From CAIPBY01 sp041671305 (lineage in GTDB: Bacteria; Patescibacteriota; Patescibacteriia; 2-01-FULL-39-33): a DNA stretch of 8,675 bases. Every line of letters begins with the position of its first letter. Positions within the stretch are counted from its first letter, which is position 1. The position numbers were made by a program, and so were the translations under genes. The notes beneath the pieces are model-generated. The model had not been told where the DNA came from and did not search any database. It saw nothing but the letters and a program-made list of their open reading frames with translations. Where the stretch lies: positions 1-8,675 of the forward strand of contig JBAZBX010000027.1 in NCBI GenBank assembly GCA_041671305.1, read 5' to 3'. Below, one piece after another: positions 1-4,899 of this stretch.

Positions 1-75
1 TTGATCGGTTTATGCTCTTATTCTCTGCTTAGTATATCAAAATATCGCTCCATTGGCGACAAATGGACATTTATT

Positions 76-100
76 AAAAAAAGAGAGTTTTTTTGCTCTC
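76..100 (-). terminator. Rho-independent terminator of the 72-residue zinc-knuckle gene
   Basis: Read on the minus strand, a GAGAG/CTCTC stem (positions 96-100 with 83-87) encloses an A-rich 8-base loop and is followed by seven T residues (82 to 76). It lies just past the stop codon at 111. The stem is short, but stem plus T-tract in the right place makes this a plausible intrinsic terminator. Confidence 0.65.
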
Positions 101-110
101 AATTCAGAAG

Positions 111-329
111 TCACACATACGACCTGCTGATCTCGCTCTTACGAGCTTCTTTCTGCTTTGCTCGAATTTCTCTGCCCATATCTATTTTTCTTGGAGAATC
201 TGCCGGCTCATTCCTGCAAAGCTCAAGCTCCTTTTCAGTGAGATCGGCCATCATCTCTGCATATGTTTGGTCCCGCTCTTCCAGAGTGTGGTCGCAATAA
301 GCGCGGCCGCATATCGGACACAAGCTCAT
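111..329 (-). CDS. Small zinc-knuckle protein, 72 residues, function unknown
   Basis: The N-terminus carries C4-x2-C7-x4-C12-x-H14 (CPICGRAYCDH), which looks like half of a zinc ribbon or a single metal-binding knuckle. The rest is highly charged and predicted helical, rich in Glu, Lys and Arg, without a signal peptide or membrane segment, so a soluble cytoplasmic protein is expected. I do not recognise a family. The start is well supported: a GGAGG Shine-Dalgarno site (338-342) lies 8 bases upstream of the ATG, and a good sigma-70-type promoter lies just beyond it. A terminator follows the TGA stop, so the gene is probably a single-gene transcript. It could bind nucleic acid or act as a small adaptor, but nothing here decides that. 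One zinc knuckle with only four ligands may bind one ion or pair with a second chain. Confidence 0.75.
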   Translation of the reverse strand: MSLCPICGRAYCDHTLEERDQTYAEMMADLTEKELELCRNEPADSPRKIDMGREIRAKQKEARKSEISRSYV

Positions 330-349
330 ATTCTCTGCCTCCGAAATTA

Positions 350-377
350 ATATTAATCTGAATTATCGTTCTGTCAA
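350..377 (-). promoter_or_regulatory. Sigma-70-like promoter for the 72-residue gene
   Basis: On the minus strand a perfect TTGACA -35 box (377 to 372) is followed after 16 bases by TAATAT (355 to 350), a 4-of-6 match to the -10 consensus. The predicted start lies about 7 bases further on, close to the GGAGG ribosome site at 338-342, so the leader would be very short. Confidence 0.6.
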
Positions 378-599
378 TAAATACAAATTAATCCCGTTAT
401 AATAACAGGGTTTTGAAACAGAAAAGAATGCTGTGCGCTTTGAAGCTTCCTGGCAAGGAAGCGAAAAAGTGGACTGCCTGTCAATTAGCTGAAAACGAAT
501 CGTGCAGGAATTGAGGGTTTGGGAGGGATTAAGAACGGAGTTAGAGGCTTAGAAAAATAAGCCACAGTTCCGATTTTAATAACGAAATAATATTTTAAG
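378..599. other. Non-coding, hairpin-rich spacer; possible plus-strand small RNA
   Basis: No convincing protein frame is present. A perfect TATAAT occurs on the plus strand at 398-403, though the matching -35 box is weak. Downstream there are a GCTTCC/GGAAGC hairpin (445-450 with 457-462) and a GGCTTA/TAAGCC hairpin (546-551 with 558-563). The latter is extended by CGGA/TCCG (536-539 with 569-572) and followed by ATTTT (573-577), a terminator-like end. Together these could delimit a plus-strand RNA of roughly 170 bases from about 410 to 577. It resembles none of the common structured RNAs I know, and the evidence is structural only. Confidence 0.3.
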
Positions 600-624
600 A
601 AAAAAAGGAATAAATATTTATCCC
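600..624 (-). terminator. Rho-independent terminator of the 221-residue membrane protein gene
   Basis: Read on the minus strand, GGGATAAAT (624 to 616) pairs with ATTTATTCC (615 to 607) with one G-T wobble, and seven T residues follow (606 to 600). It begins three bases past the stop codon of the gene at 628. The near-palindromic stem leaves almost no loop beyond the central AT pairs, which would open. Confidence 0.65.
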
Positions 625-627
625 TTG

Positions 628-1293
628 TTATAATGATTTTTTGTCTTTACGGCGAAAAAGATTAACAAATTTTTCCAGACCCCACAGAGCCAGAAAAGTA
701 ATTCCATATGCTATTACTGCCATTAAAGCAATTGCTCCGGTAAAGAGCACCTGCCAAAGAAAACCATTCGGGTAAAGAAAAGATTTTTCGAATGTTATCG
801 CAGTTGCGTTATATCCTTTTACGGAATATTCGTTCTCTTGCGAAAGTGGCAATCCATACCAATATTCCTGCATTTCAAATATCATGACAGGCTTCAAAAC
901 GCAAATTTCTCTTTGAGGCGATGCCCAATATTTTTTCTTAACAGTGGTATCGTCACTTTCAAAGGAATAATAGATTTCTCTGATATTACTTTGCTCGATC
1001 TTCGAGAGAAAATCAGAAGCATTGGTACTGTAAAATCTTACTATGGTCAAACTTGGTCTAGTTCCTTCGGTCGTTGTTATACTACAATCAGGAAACAGGT
1101 TTGCCAAATATAATATTTCCGACTTTTCTGAAACATTTATATTCTTACCCATGGCGGCGTTTTCTACAGTTCTATCGATGGATAGCTGCAATTCATTAGG
1201 CTTGCTTTGCCAAAGAGATATGTTTACAACCATTAACGCCACAAAAACAAATATTCCAATTACGATTGAGATCTTCTTTTTCTTGCTTATCAT
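628..1293 (-). CDS. Membrane protein with N- and C-terminal transmembrane segments, 221 residues, unknown function
   Basis: A lysine-rich start (SKKKK) precedes a hydrophobic segment at about residues 9-27, and a second, longer one lies at about 178-206, followed by a basic tail (RRKDKK). By the positive-inside rule both ends would be cytoplasmic, with a domain of about 150 residues (28-177) outside the membrane. That domain has Ser/Thr- and Tyr-rich stretches and no motif I can name. Alternatively the first segment is an uncleaved signal anchor. The ATG choice is supported by a strong GGGAGG Shine-Dalgarno site (1301-1306) 7 bases upstream. A promoter at 1421-1449 and a terminator at 600-624 make this a single-gene unit. 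I do not recognise the family and assign no function. Confidence 0.75.
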   Translation of the reverse strand: MISKKKKISIVIGIFVFVALMVVNISLWQSKPNELQLSIDRTVENAAMGKNINVSEKSEILYLANLFPDCSITTTEGTRPSLTIVRFYSTNASDFLSKIEQSNIREIYYSFESDDTTVKKKYWASPQREICVLKPVMIFEMQEYWYGLPLSQENEYSVKGYNATAITFEKSFLYPNGFLWQVLFTGAIALMAVIAYGITFLALWGLEKFVNLFRRKDKKSL

Positions 1294-1319
1294 TATTTTA
1301 CCTCCCTATTTAATTCATA

Positions 1320-1367
1320 GCTTCAGTTTAATCGCACCTCTTGGAGAGTTGCCATTTTTCCTGAAGC
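1320..1367 (-). promoter_or_regulatory. Structured 5' leader upstream of the 221-residue gene
   Basis: In the predicted 120-base leader, GCTTCAG (minus-strand 1367 to 1361) pairs with CTGAAGC (1326 to 1320). Inside this lies a second small stem, CTCT/AGAG (1348-1345 with 1341-1338), with a three-base loop. The structure ends about 14 bases before the Shine-Dalgarno site. Nested stems in this place could affect translation, but no known riboswitch class is recognised. Confidence 0.3.
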
Positions 1368-1420
1368 CATAAAATTTCAAAAGAACAATCCTTGCAACGA
1401 TTTCTTCATCACGACTTATC

Positions 1421-1449
1421 ATTCTAGCAGGTTTTAAGCCAAAAGTCAA
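1421..1449 (-). promoter_or_regulatory. Sigma-70-like promoter for the 221-residue gene
   Basis: On the minus strand, TTGACT (1449 to 1444) and TAGAAT (1426 to 1421) are separated by exactly 17 bases, each matching five of six consensus bases. The expected start is near 1414, giving a leader of about 120 bases. The -10 box overlaps an ATG at 1422 that opens a 35-codon frame. That ATG would not be transcribed from this promoter. Confidence 0.65.
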
Positions 1450-1470
1450 GACCGATACGCAAAAAACAAC

Positions 1471-1490
1471 AAAAAAGAGCTTCTGGCTCT
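1471..1490 (-). terminator. Possible weak minus-strand terminator
   Basis: On the minus strand AGAGC (1490 to 1486) pairs with GCTCT (1480 to 1476) around a five-base loop. A T-rich tract follows: six T overlapping the stem end, then GTTG and six more T. It lies just before the promoter at 1449 and could stop read-through from the right-hand gene cluster. The stem is only five pairs. Confidence 0.4.
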
Positions 1491-1510
1491 GCTATGAATA
1501 AATACATAAT

Positions 1511-1630
1511 GCGCCCTCCTTCTCCGCCTGCTGTCACCTCAAACGGGAAACTCCCCCTCCATAGGCGGGCAGGCGTTTCCCTGCCTGCCGGCAGGCCGAC
1601 CCCTTCCCGGTTCGAGTCCGGTGTGTAGCG
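1511..1630 (+). pseudogene. tRNA-like debris (T-arm fragment and acceptor-like end)
   Basis: GGTTCGAGTCC at 1609-1619 matches the tRNA T-loop/B-box consensus exactly and sits in a four-pair stem (CCGG on both sides). No D-arm, anticodon arm or matching 5' acceptor strand is found in the preceding 100 bases, so an intact tRNA is not present. CCCTCCTTCTCCGCC at 1514-1528 resembles the 3' end of a bacterial serine tRNA, again without its partner. Antisense, the stretch reads as an open frame of the kind often annotated spuriously over tRNA ends. The two pieces suggest rearranged tRNA 3' ends at the left margin of the accessory cluster. Confidence 0.35.
1564..1596. repeat. GC-rich palindromic repeat of the CCTGCCGGCAGG type
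   Basis: GCCTGCC/GGCAGGC (1583-1589 with 1590-1596) is a perfect 14-base palindrome. GGCGGGCAG (1564-1572) can also pair with CTGCCTGCC (1581-1589) through one wobble, with an 8-base loop. It is far more GC-rich than the surrounding DNA. From memory, palindromes of this kind are scattered through many Patescibacteria genomes, where they add LPAGRQAG-like peptides to reading frames. It is a hint about the host rather than a gene. Confidence 0.5.
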
Positions 1631-1631
1631 T

Positions 1632-1671
1632 ACTAATATTAGAAAGGCGCTAGCGCCTTTTTAATATTAGT
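1632..1671. repeat. 20-bp inverted repeat, possible bidirectional terminator
   Basis: Positions 1632-1651 and 1652-1671 form a 40-base inverted repeat with a single wobble (G1642 with T1661). The core AAGGCGCTAGCGCC is followed by TTTTT on the plus strand and by TTTCT on the minus strand, and the outer arms are ACTAATATTA-like. An RNA copy would fold into one long hairpin in either direction. It lies directly after the tRNA-like fragment. Confidence 0.55.
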
Positions 1672-1723
1672 GGTGTCTTCTGGAAAAAGTTAGAACCTAT
1701 TTTGAAGAAAATCTCAACTAAGG

Positions 1724-1777
1724 AAAAGCGGAATTCCCCCCAAACCCCCCTTCCGCTTTTGCTTTGCTCAGGCGGAA
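1724..1777 (-). terminator. Hairpin terminator/attenuator downstream of the ATPase gene, with alternative pairings
   Basis: AAAAGCGGAA (1724-1733) and TTCCGCTTTT (1751-1760) form a perfect 10-pair stem. Its 17-base loop, read on the minus strand, carries two runs of six G split by TTT. On the minus strand the 3' stem arm ends in CGCTTTTCC, so the run of T is short. A further GCGGAA copy at 1772-1777 can pair instead with TTCCGC at 1751-1756, giving mutually exclusive folds. The position, about 70-125 bases after the ATPase stop codon, fits the end of the right-hand transcription unit. Confidence 0.5.
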
Positions 1778-1848
1778 CGGGGACGGAAGCAGGCGTGACT
1801 AAAAAATTAGATAACGAATATGTTTAAAAACTTATTCTCATTCTATTA

Positions 1849-3291
1849 TTAATTTGTCTTAATAATAAGATTCTCCAAAACTTTTTTGCCAAGATACGAC
1901 AACATTTTTCCATCTTCATTAAAATTAGTGTTATTATCCCAAGTTAAACCTGCAATTGTTTGTCCAACAATAACTTCCCACGGTTTTGCGCTCCCGATAA
2001 TTCCCATTAGATCATTCCTTATTTCTTTAATGTCATAATTTTTCCTATTGTATCCGCCATTTTTAAACCCATTCATAATGGAAAAATGAGAGTGCTGAGC
2101 ATTTACCCCCAACCATACCTCAATTCGCTCTTTCACCTGATCCCAGATTATATTTAATGTATTTAATGCTTCATCGGTCAATAAAAGATTTTCCGCGTTT
2201 CTGCAACACAATTTCATTCTAACTATCGGCAATAAATCGCCAATCTCATCAGTACTATCATCTTTGTCTCTTAAAGAATACCCTTTAGCATTATCATACA
2301 CCGTTTGAATTATTTTTTGTGTTTCTTGTTCAAAATCATTCATACTACTTACGCCATCAACAGAACAAGGATATATTTTGATTTTGCCTTTAGAAGATCG
2401 CACAGCTTGTTGCCAAATTCTCTCGTCATCTTCGCCCTCAACTAATAAAATCGGCGCCTTGTTAAATATATTTGATAAAGGGTGGGCTCCAAATACTGGC
2501 AATACCTTTCTACAAACTTCAGAAATTGTCTTAAAATCTACCTCTTTCTGATCAAAAGTCAGGAGTACTAAATTAGTATCGCTGTACGATTCTAGCGCGC
2601 CTAAAATAGCCGTGCTGTGTGTTGCTATTAAAACCTTAAAATTATTTTCAGAAACTAAATCTTTCAAAAAATACATTAAGCGCACCTGTAAATCTGGATG
2701 CAAATGTACATCCGGCTCGTCTAAAAATAAAATATTTTCTTTGTCGAAAATACACTCTCTACTAAAAATTAAACACTCAATCCCCAAAGATATGAGCTCA
2801 CTTTCACCACTGCTAATTGTATTTGCATTACATTCATTTGTCGTTCCCTTCCGATATATTTTAAAAGCGGTATCATATCTTTTAATCTCAATGTTATCCA
2901 GCAAGGAATTGATCTTGTTCACATAAAGGTTAAATGTATAATCTTTATCGTCCCTTTTTCCATTTTCAATTTCTCTCAAAACTAATATTTCCAACTTTTT
3001 ATACTGAGCAACACTTTGTTGTCTAAAATTTGTGGATTGATTTCCTCTTCTCTGTCCTGAAAGCCAATTAATATCGTTTGCTATAGCTTGTTCTACTCCC
3101 GCTTCATAAACTAAAGAACCACCTCTTTCAGGTGTAATATATTTAGTTTTACCATATGTTTGAAGTTGGCTAGCCACCCCTTGTTCCACCAACCTGAGCA
3201 TGGTGCTTTTTCCACAACCATTTTTACCCAAAACGATGTTAATTTTATTTAAGTTTCGTAATGCATAGCCGTTAATATTTAAAATATCCAT
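1849..3291 (-). CDS. OLD-like AAA ATPase with C-terminal TOPRIM-type nuclease domain
   Basis: This is a 480-residue SMC/ABC-type ATPase. It has a Walker A at residues 22-30 (GKNGCGKST), a signature-like ISSGESE at 159-165, a Walker B at 187-194 (ILFLDEPD) and an H-loop at 223-226 (ATHS). A TOPRIM-like domain begins near residue 281, with E285 in LLVEGEDDE and an acidic RDKDD cluster at 341-345. Then comes an AENLLL stretch near 366-371, of the type seen in OLD/DUF4435 proteins. OLD-family enzymes cut or nick DNA under ATP control, and relatives such as GajA act in phage defence. The protein is cytoplasmic and appears complete. It is the last gene of the cluster, 35 bases after a small open frame and 145 after the DUF262-HNH gene. 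No Shine-Dalgarno site is visible. The ATPase call is firm; its exact subfamily and substrate are not. Confidence 0.88.
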   Translation of the reverse strand: MDILNINGYALRNLNKINIVLGKNGCGKSTMLRLVEQGVASQLQTYGKTKYITPERGGSLVYEAGVEQAIANDINWLSGQRRGNQSTNFRQQSVAQYKKLEILVLREIENGKRDDKDYTFNLYVNKINSLLDNIEIKRYDTAFKIYRKGTTNECNANTISSGESELISLGIECLIFSRECIFDKENILFLDEPDVHLHPDLQVRLMYFLKDLVSENNFKVLIATHSTAILGALESYSDTNLVLLTFDQKEVDFKTISEVCRKVLPVFGAHPLSNIFNKAPILLVEGEDDERIWQQAVRSSKGKIKIYPCSVDGVSSMNDFEQETQKIIQTVYDNAKGYSLRDKDDSTDEIGDLLPIVRMKLCCRNAENLLLTDEALNTLNIIWDQVKERIEVWLGVNAQHSHFSIMNGFKNGGYNRKNYDIKEIRNDLMGIIGSAKPWEVIVGQTIAGLTWDNNTNFNEDGKMLSYLGKKVLENLIIKTN

Positions 3292-3326
3292 ATTTGAATT
3301 TTATATTTCGCTTAAAATAACCACAT

Positions 3327-3434
3327 TTATTTAAACACCTCATCCGACCATTTGCAGCTCGTCGATTTGTATTTATTCCGTTCTTCCTGCTTCACATATA
3401 GTATTTTATTTTCCAGATCTAATTCGATTACCAT
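3327..3434 (-). CDS. Candidate small protein, 35 residues, between the HNH nuclease and ATPase genes
   Basis: The ATG lies two bases after the TAA of the DUF262-HNH gene, so translational coupling is possible, and the frame ends with TAA 35 bases before the ATPase start. The peptide begins with an alternating hydrophobic stretch (MVIELDLENKILYV) that could form beta strands, followed by a charged, Lys/Glu-rich part ending in WSDEVFK. No signal peptide, membrane segment or known motif is visible; it has a single Cys. It may be a genuine small subunit, or the start of a longer gene cut short. The frame is short enough to arise by chance, but its exact fit into the gap argues for a real product. 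Confidence 0.4.
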   Translation of the reverse strand: MVIELDLENKILYVKQEERNKYKSTSCKWSDEVFK

Positions 3435-3436
3435 AA

Positions 3437-4603
3437 TTATCGATTTCCCTTTGCTCGATTATGTGTTTTACACAACATCTCACAATTTTTGGCCGCCGTT
3501 TTACCACCCTTGCTCCATGCCGCTACATGGTCGGCGTCCATTTCGCCAAACTTCCAAATTTTACTCTTATTAGCATCATGTCCGATAGCACAATGTGAGC
3601 AGTTTGATCCGCCTTTTTTCTCTGCTTTAGCAGTTTGTGTTGCATAAAACGCTTTTTTGGTTGCATCATCAAAAACTCGAATCTCAAGCAATTTCGTATC
3701 CACCGAACCGCCTAGAATAAACTCAAAAATACCTTTGCGGTTTTTGATATACGGATCACCATAGAACTTCCGTACCCCTTTCGATACTTTTGCAGAATCA
3801 TAAGCTTTCTTGTGATACTGCTCATACAATCGTCCCCACTCAAGTCCACACATCTCGCTTTCTACAGCGGTAAATACACTTGAAATCCAATCGATCACGC
3901 TGTTGAAATATGTTTTTAGCTCGATAATGTTTGTATCTTTGCGATGAATACTCATGTAATCATCGATATTTCCTTTACTCGCCCAGTCTAAAGCCCTCTC
4001 AAAAAACGCCTGTCGGTTTGCACTGCCCTTTATATACGCGCTCCATTTTTGAATATTGGCATTTTGGCTATTGCTGAACTCCTCTTTACCTAACGTAACG
4101 AATGGTCCGGAATAGATCGCATTTAACAATTCTTGAGGGACGAGCGGAACTCCGGCAATGTTGATCGTTTTAAACCACTCCTTTATCTGGCTTTCTGTTC
4201 CTTCACATTCATAAATGAGCAGTTTTGTTTCTAAAATCTTGGACTTCTTGTCTTCTGCCATAGAACCAAAATATTGCATTCCATTTTCATCTTTGATAGC
4301 AAATTTATCAGTAATAAATCGTCCAAGACTGGTGATTCGTTGTTGTCCGTCCAAAACTTCCAAATTATTTTCAGAAACCTTATTAAAATAAATCAATCCT
4401 ATTGGATATCCTTTAAGGACTGATTCAATAACGGCCATTTCTCTTTTTCCGCCGTCTAAGGCATATATGTAATTACGCTGATACTCCGGCTGAATAGTGA
4501 GCTTGCCAGACAAACCGAATAGTCCCTTGCCTTCTAGTTCGTTATAGACGAATCCTTCGCAAATGTCTTTGACAGTAATGTTAGTTTTTAAAATTGTTTT
4601 CAT
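3437..4603 (-). CDS. DUF262-HNH endonuclease (GmrSD/ParB-like nuclease family)
   Basis: The 388-residue protein has an N-terminal DUF262 domain with QPEYQR (38-43) and DGQQR (85-89), the hallmark of this ParB-like nucleotidase/nuclease fold. A long helical middle follows. The C-terminus is a zinc-bound HNH domain with C335-x2-C338, DADH at 356-359, N373 and C378-x2-H381-N. DUF262 proteins include GmrS, the NTP-hydrolysing half of the type IV enzyme GmrSD, and SspE, which joins DUF262 to a different HNH domain (DUF1524). This family usually restricts foreign or modified DNA. The start has a GGGG tract (4610-4613) six bases upstream, supplied by the inverted repeat that flanks the GIY-YIG gene. 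It follows that gene by 11 bases and precedes the small frame and the ATPase. All expected HNH residues are present, so activity is plausible; the target is unknown. Confidence 0.87.
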   Translation of the reverse strand: MKTILKTNITVKDICEGFVYNELEGKGLFGLSGKLTIQPEYQRNYIYALDGGKREMAVIESVLKGYPIGLIYFNKVSENNLEVLDGQQRITSLGRFITDKFAIKDENGMQYFGSMAEDKKSKILETKLLIYECEGTESQIKEWFKTINIAGVPLVPQELLNAIYSGPFVTLGKEEFSNSQNANIQKWSAYIKGSANRQAFFERALDWASKGNIDDYMSIHRKDTNIIELKTYFNSVIDWISSVFTAVESEMCGLEWGRLYEQYHKKAYDSAKVSKGVRKFYGDPYIKNRKGIFEFILGGSVDTKLLEIRVFDDATKKAFYATQTAKAEKKGGSNCSHCAIGHDANKSKIWKFGEMDADHVAAWSKGGKTAAKNCEMLCKTHNRAKGNR

Positions 4604-4608
4604 ATTTT

Positions 4609-4621
4609 ACCCCGTTAGATA
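4609..4621. repeat. Left arm of 13-bp inverted repeat (ACCCCGTTAGATA)
   Basis: This arm is the exact reverse complement of 4876-4888. It contains the TAA stop of the GIY-YIG gene (4615-4617). Read on the minus strand, its GGGG lies six bases ahead of the DUF262-HNH start codon, where it may serve as a ribosome site. Confidence 0.85.
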
Positions 4622-4872
4622 GTTAATAAATAATTTTTTAATCGTGTCTTAATATATCGTTTACCCCAAGCAGTTTTAAGATATTTTTCTCTATGTGTAG
4701 CATCTTGCTGATTTATACAGGCTTCATAATATACCAATTTTAGTGGTAACCGACTTTTGGTTGATACAACCCTTCCCGCATTATGATCAATCAAACGATT
4801 CTGTAAATCGCTTGTATAACCAGTATAAAACTGTTTGTCTTTCTCGCTTTGTAAAATATATATGTAATACAT
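4615..4872 (-). CDS. GIY-YIG domain nuclease, 85 residues
   Basis: This is a single-domain GIY-YIG protein of the short UPF0213/UvrC-like kind. It has the first strand YYIYIL (2-7), YTGYTS (16-21) in place of the second motif, the catalytic Arg probably R26 in LQNRL, the helix residue H30, and the probable metal-binding Glu E62 in HREKYLKTAWGKR (60-72). The C-terminal RLKNYL is typical of the group. GIY-YIG domains cleave one DNA strand near a bound metal ion, and free-standing short forms are of unknown function. No extra DNA-binding domain is present. The gene sits between RhuM (27 bases) and DUF262-HNH (11 bases) and is framed by the inverted repeats. No Shine-Dalgarno site is seen; the upstream repeat arm lies there instead. 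The family call is solid; the biological role is not. Confidence 0.88.
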   Translation of the reverse strand: MYYIYILQSEKDKQFYTGYTSDLQNRLIDHNAGRVVSTKSRLPLKLVYYEACINQQDATHREKYLKTAWGKRYIKTRLKNYLLTI

Positions 4873-4875
4873 AAT

Positions 4876-4888
4876 TATCTAACGGGGT
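4876..4888. repeat. Right arm of 13-bp inverted repeat (TATCTAACGGGGT)
   Basis: This arm is the exact reverse complement of 4609-4621. It lies between the RhuM stop codon (4900) and the GIY-YIG start codon (4872). In a transcript through the cassette the two arms could pair and close the GIY-YIG coding region in a loop. Confidence 0.85.
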
Positions 4889-4899
4889 GAATTTTTTTC

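Larger units (their letters stand above)
4609..4888 (-). mobile_element. GIY-YIG mini-cassette bounded by 13-bp inverted repeats
   Basis: A 280-base unit consists of a left arm, the GIY-YIG gene and a right arm. The arms are perfect inverted copies over 13 bases (4609-4621 and 4876-4888) and match at 16 of 17 positions if extended to 4625 and 4872. One arm contains the gene's TAA stop, and the other ends three bases before its ATG. No clean target-site duplication is visible in the AT-rich flanks, which carry ATTTT-like strings on both sides. There is no transposase. It could be moved by its own nuclease, in the manner of homing elements, or in trans. The mobile interpretation is inference; the repeat itself is seen directly. 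Confidence 0.5.

Noticed and set aside
1..300. Plus-strand frames at the left edge and opposite the minus-strand genes throughout
   Set aside because: They overlap well-supported minus-strand genes, have unlikely composition and lack ribosome sites; they are antisense shadows.
1315..1422. A 35-codon minus-strand frame ahead of the 221-residue gene
   Set aside because: Its ATG overlaps the -10 box of the predicted promoter, so the expected transcript would not contain it; it has no Shine-Dalgarno site and no recognisable features.
1511..1630. An intact tRNA gene
   Set aside because: The T-arm is present, but there is no A-box, anticodon arm or matching 5' acceptor strand at the right distance.
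1440..1660. A longer minus-strand open frame reading through the GC-rich palindrome and tRNA-like fragments
   Set aside because: It runs antisense to tRNA-like sequence and through a hairpin, a pattern typical of spurious frames; it has no family resemblance and no supported start.
1731..1736. GAATTC as the target of the EcoRI-type methyltransferase
   Set aside because: One site in an intergenic hairpin says nothing about the enzyme's specificity, which varies within the family.
4604..4895. A target-site duplication around the GIY-YIG cassette
   Set aside because: Both flanks contain ATTTT-like strings, but they are offset and the DNA is too AT-rich for this to be evidence.
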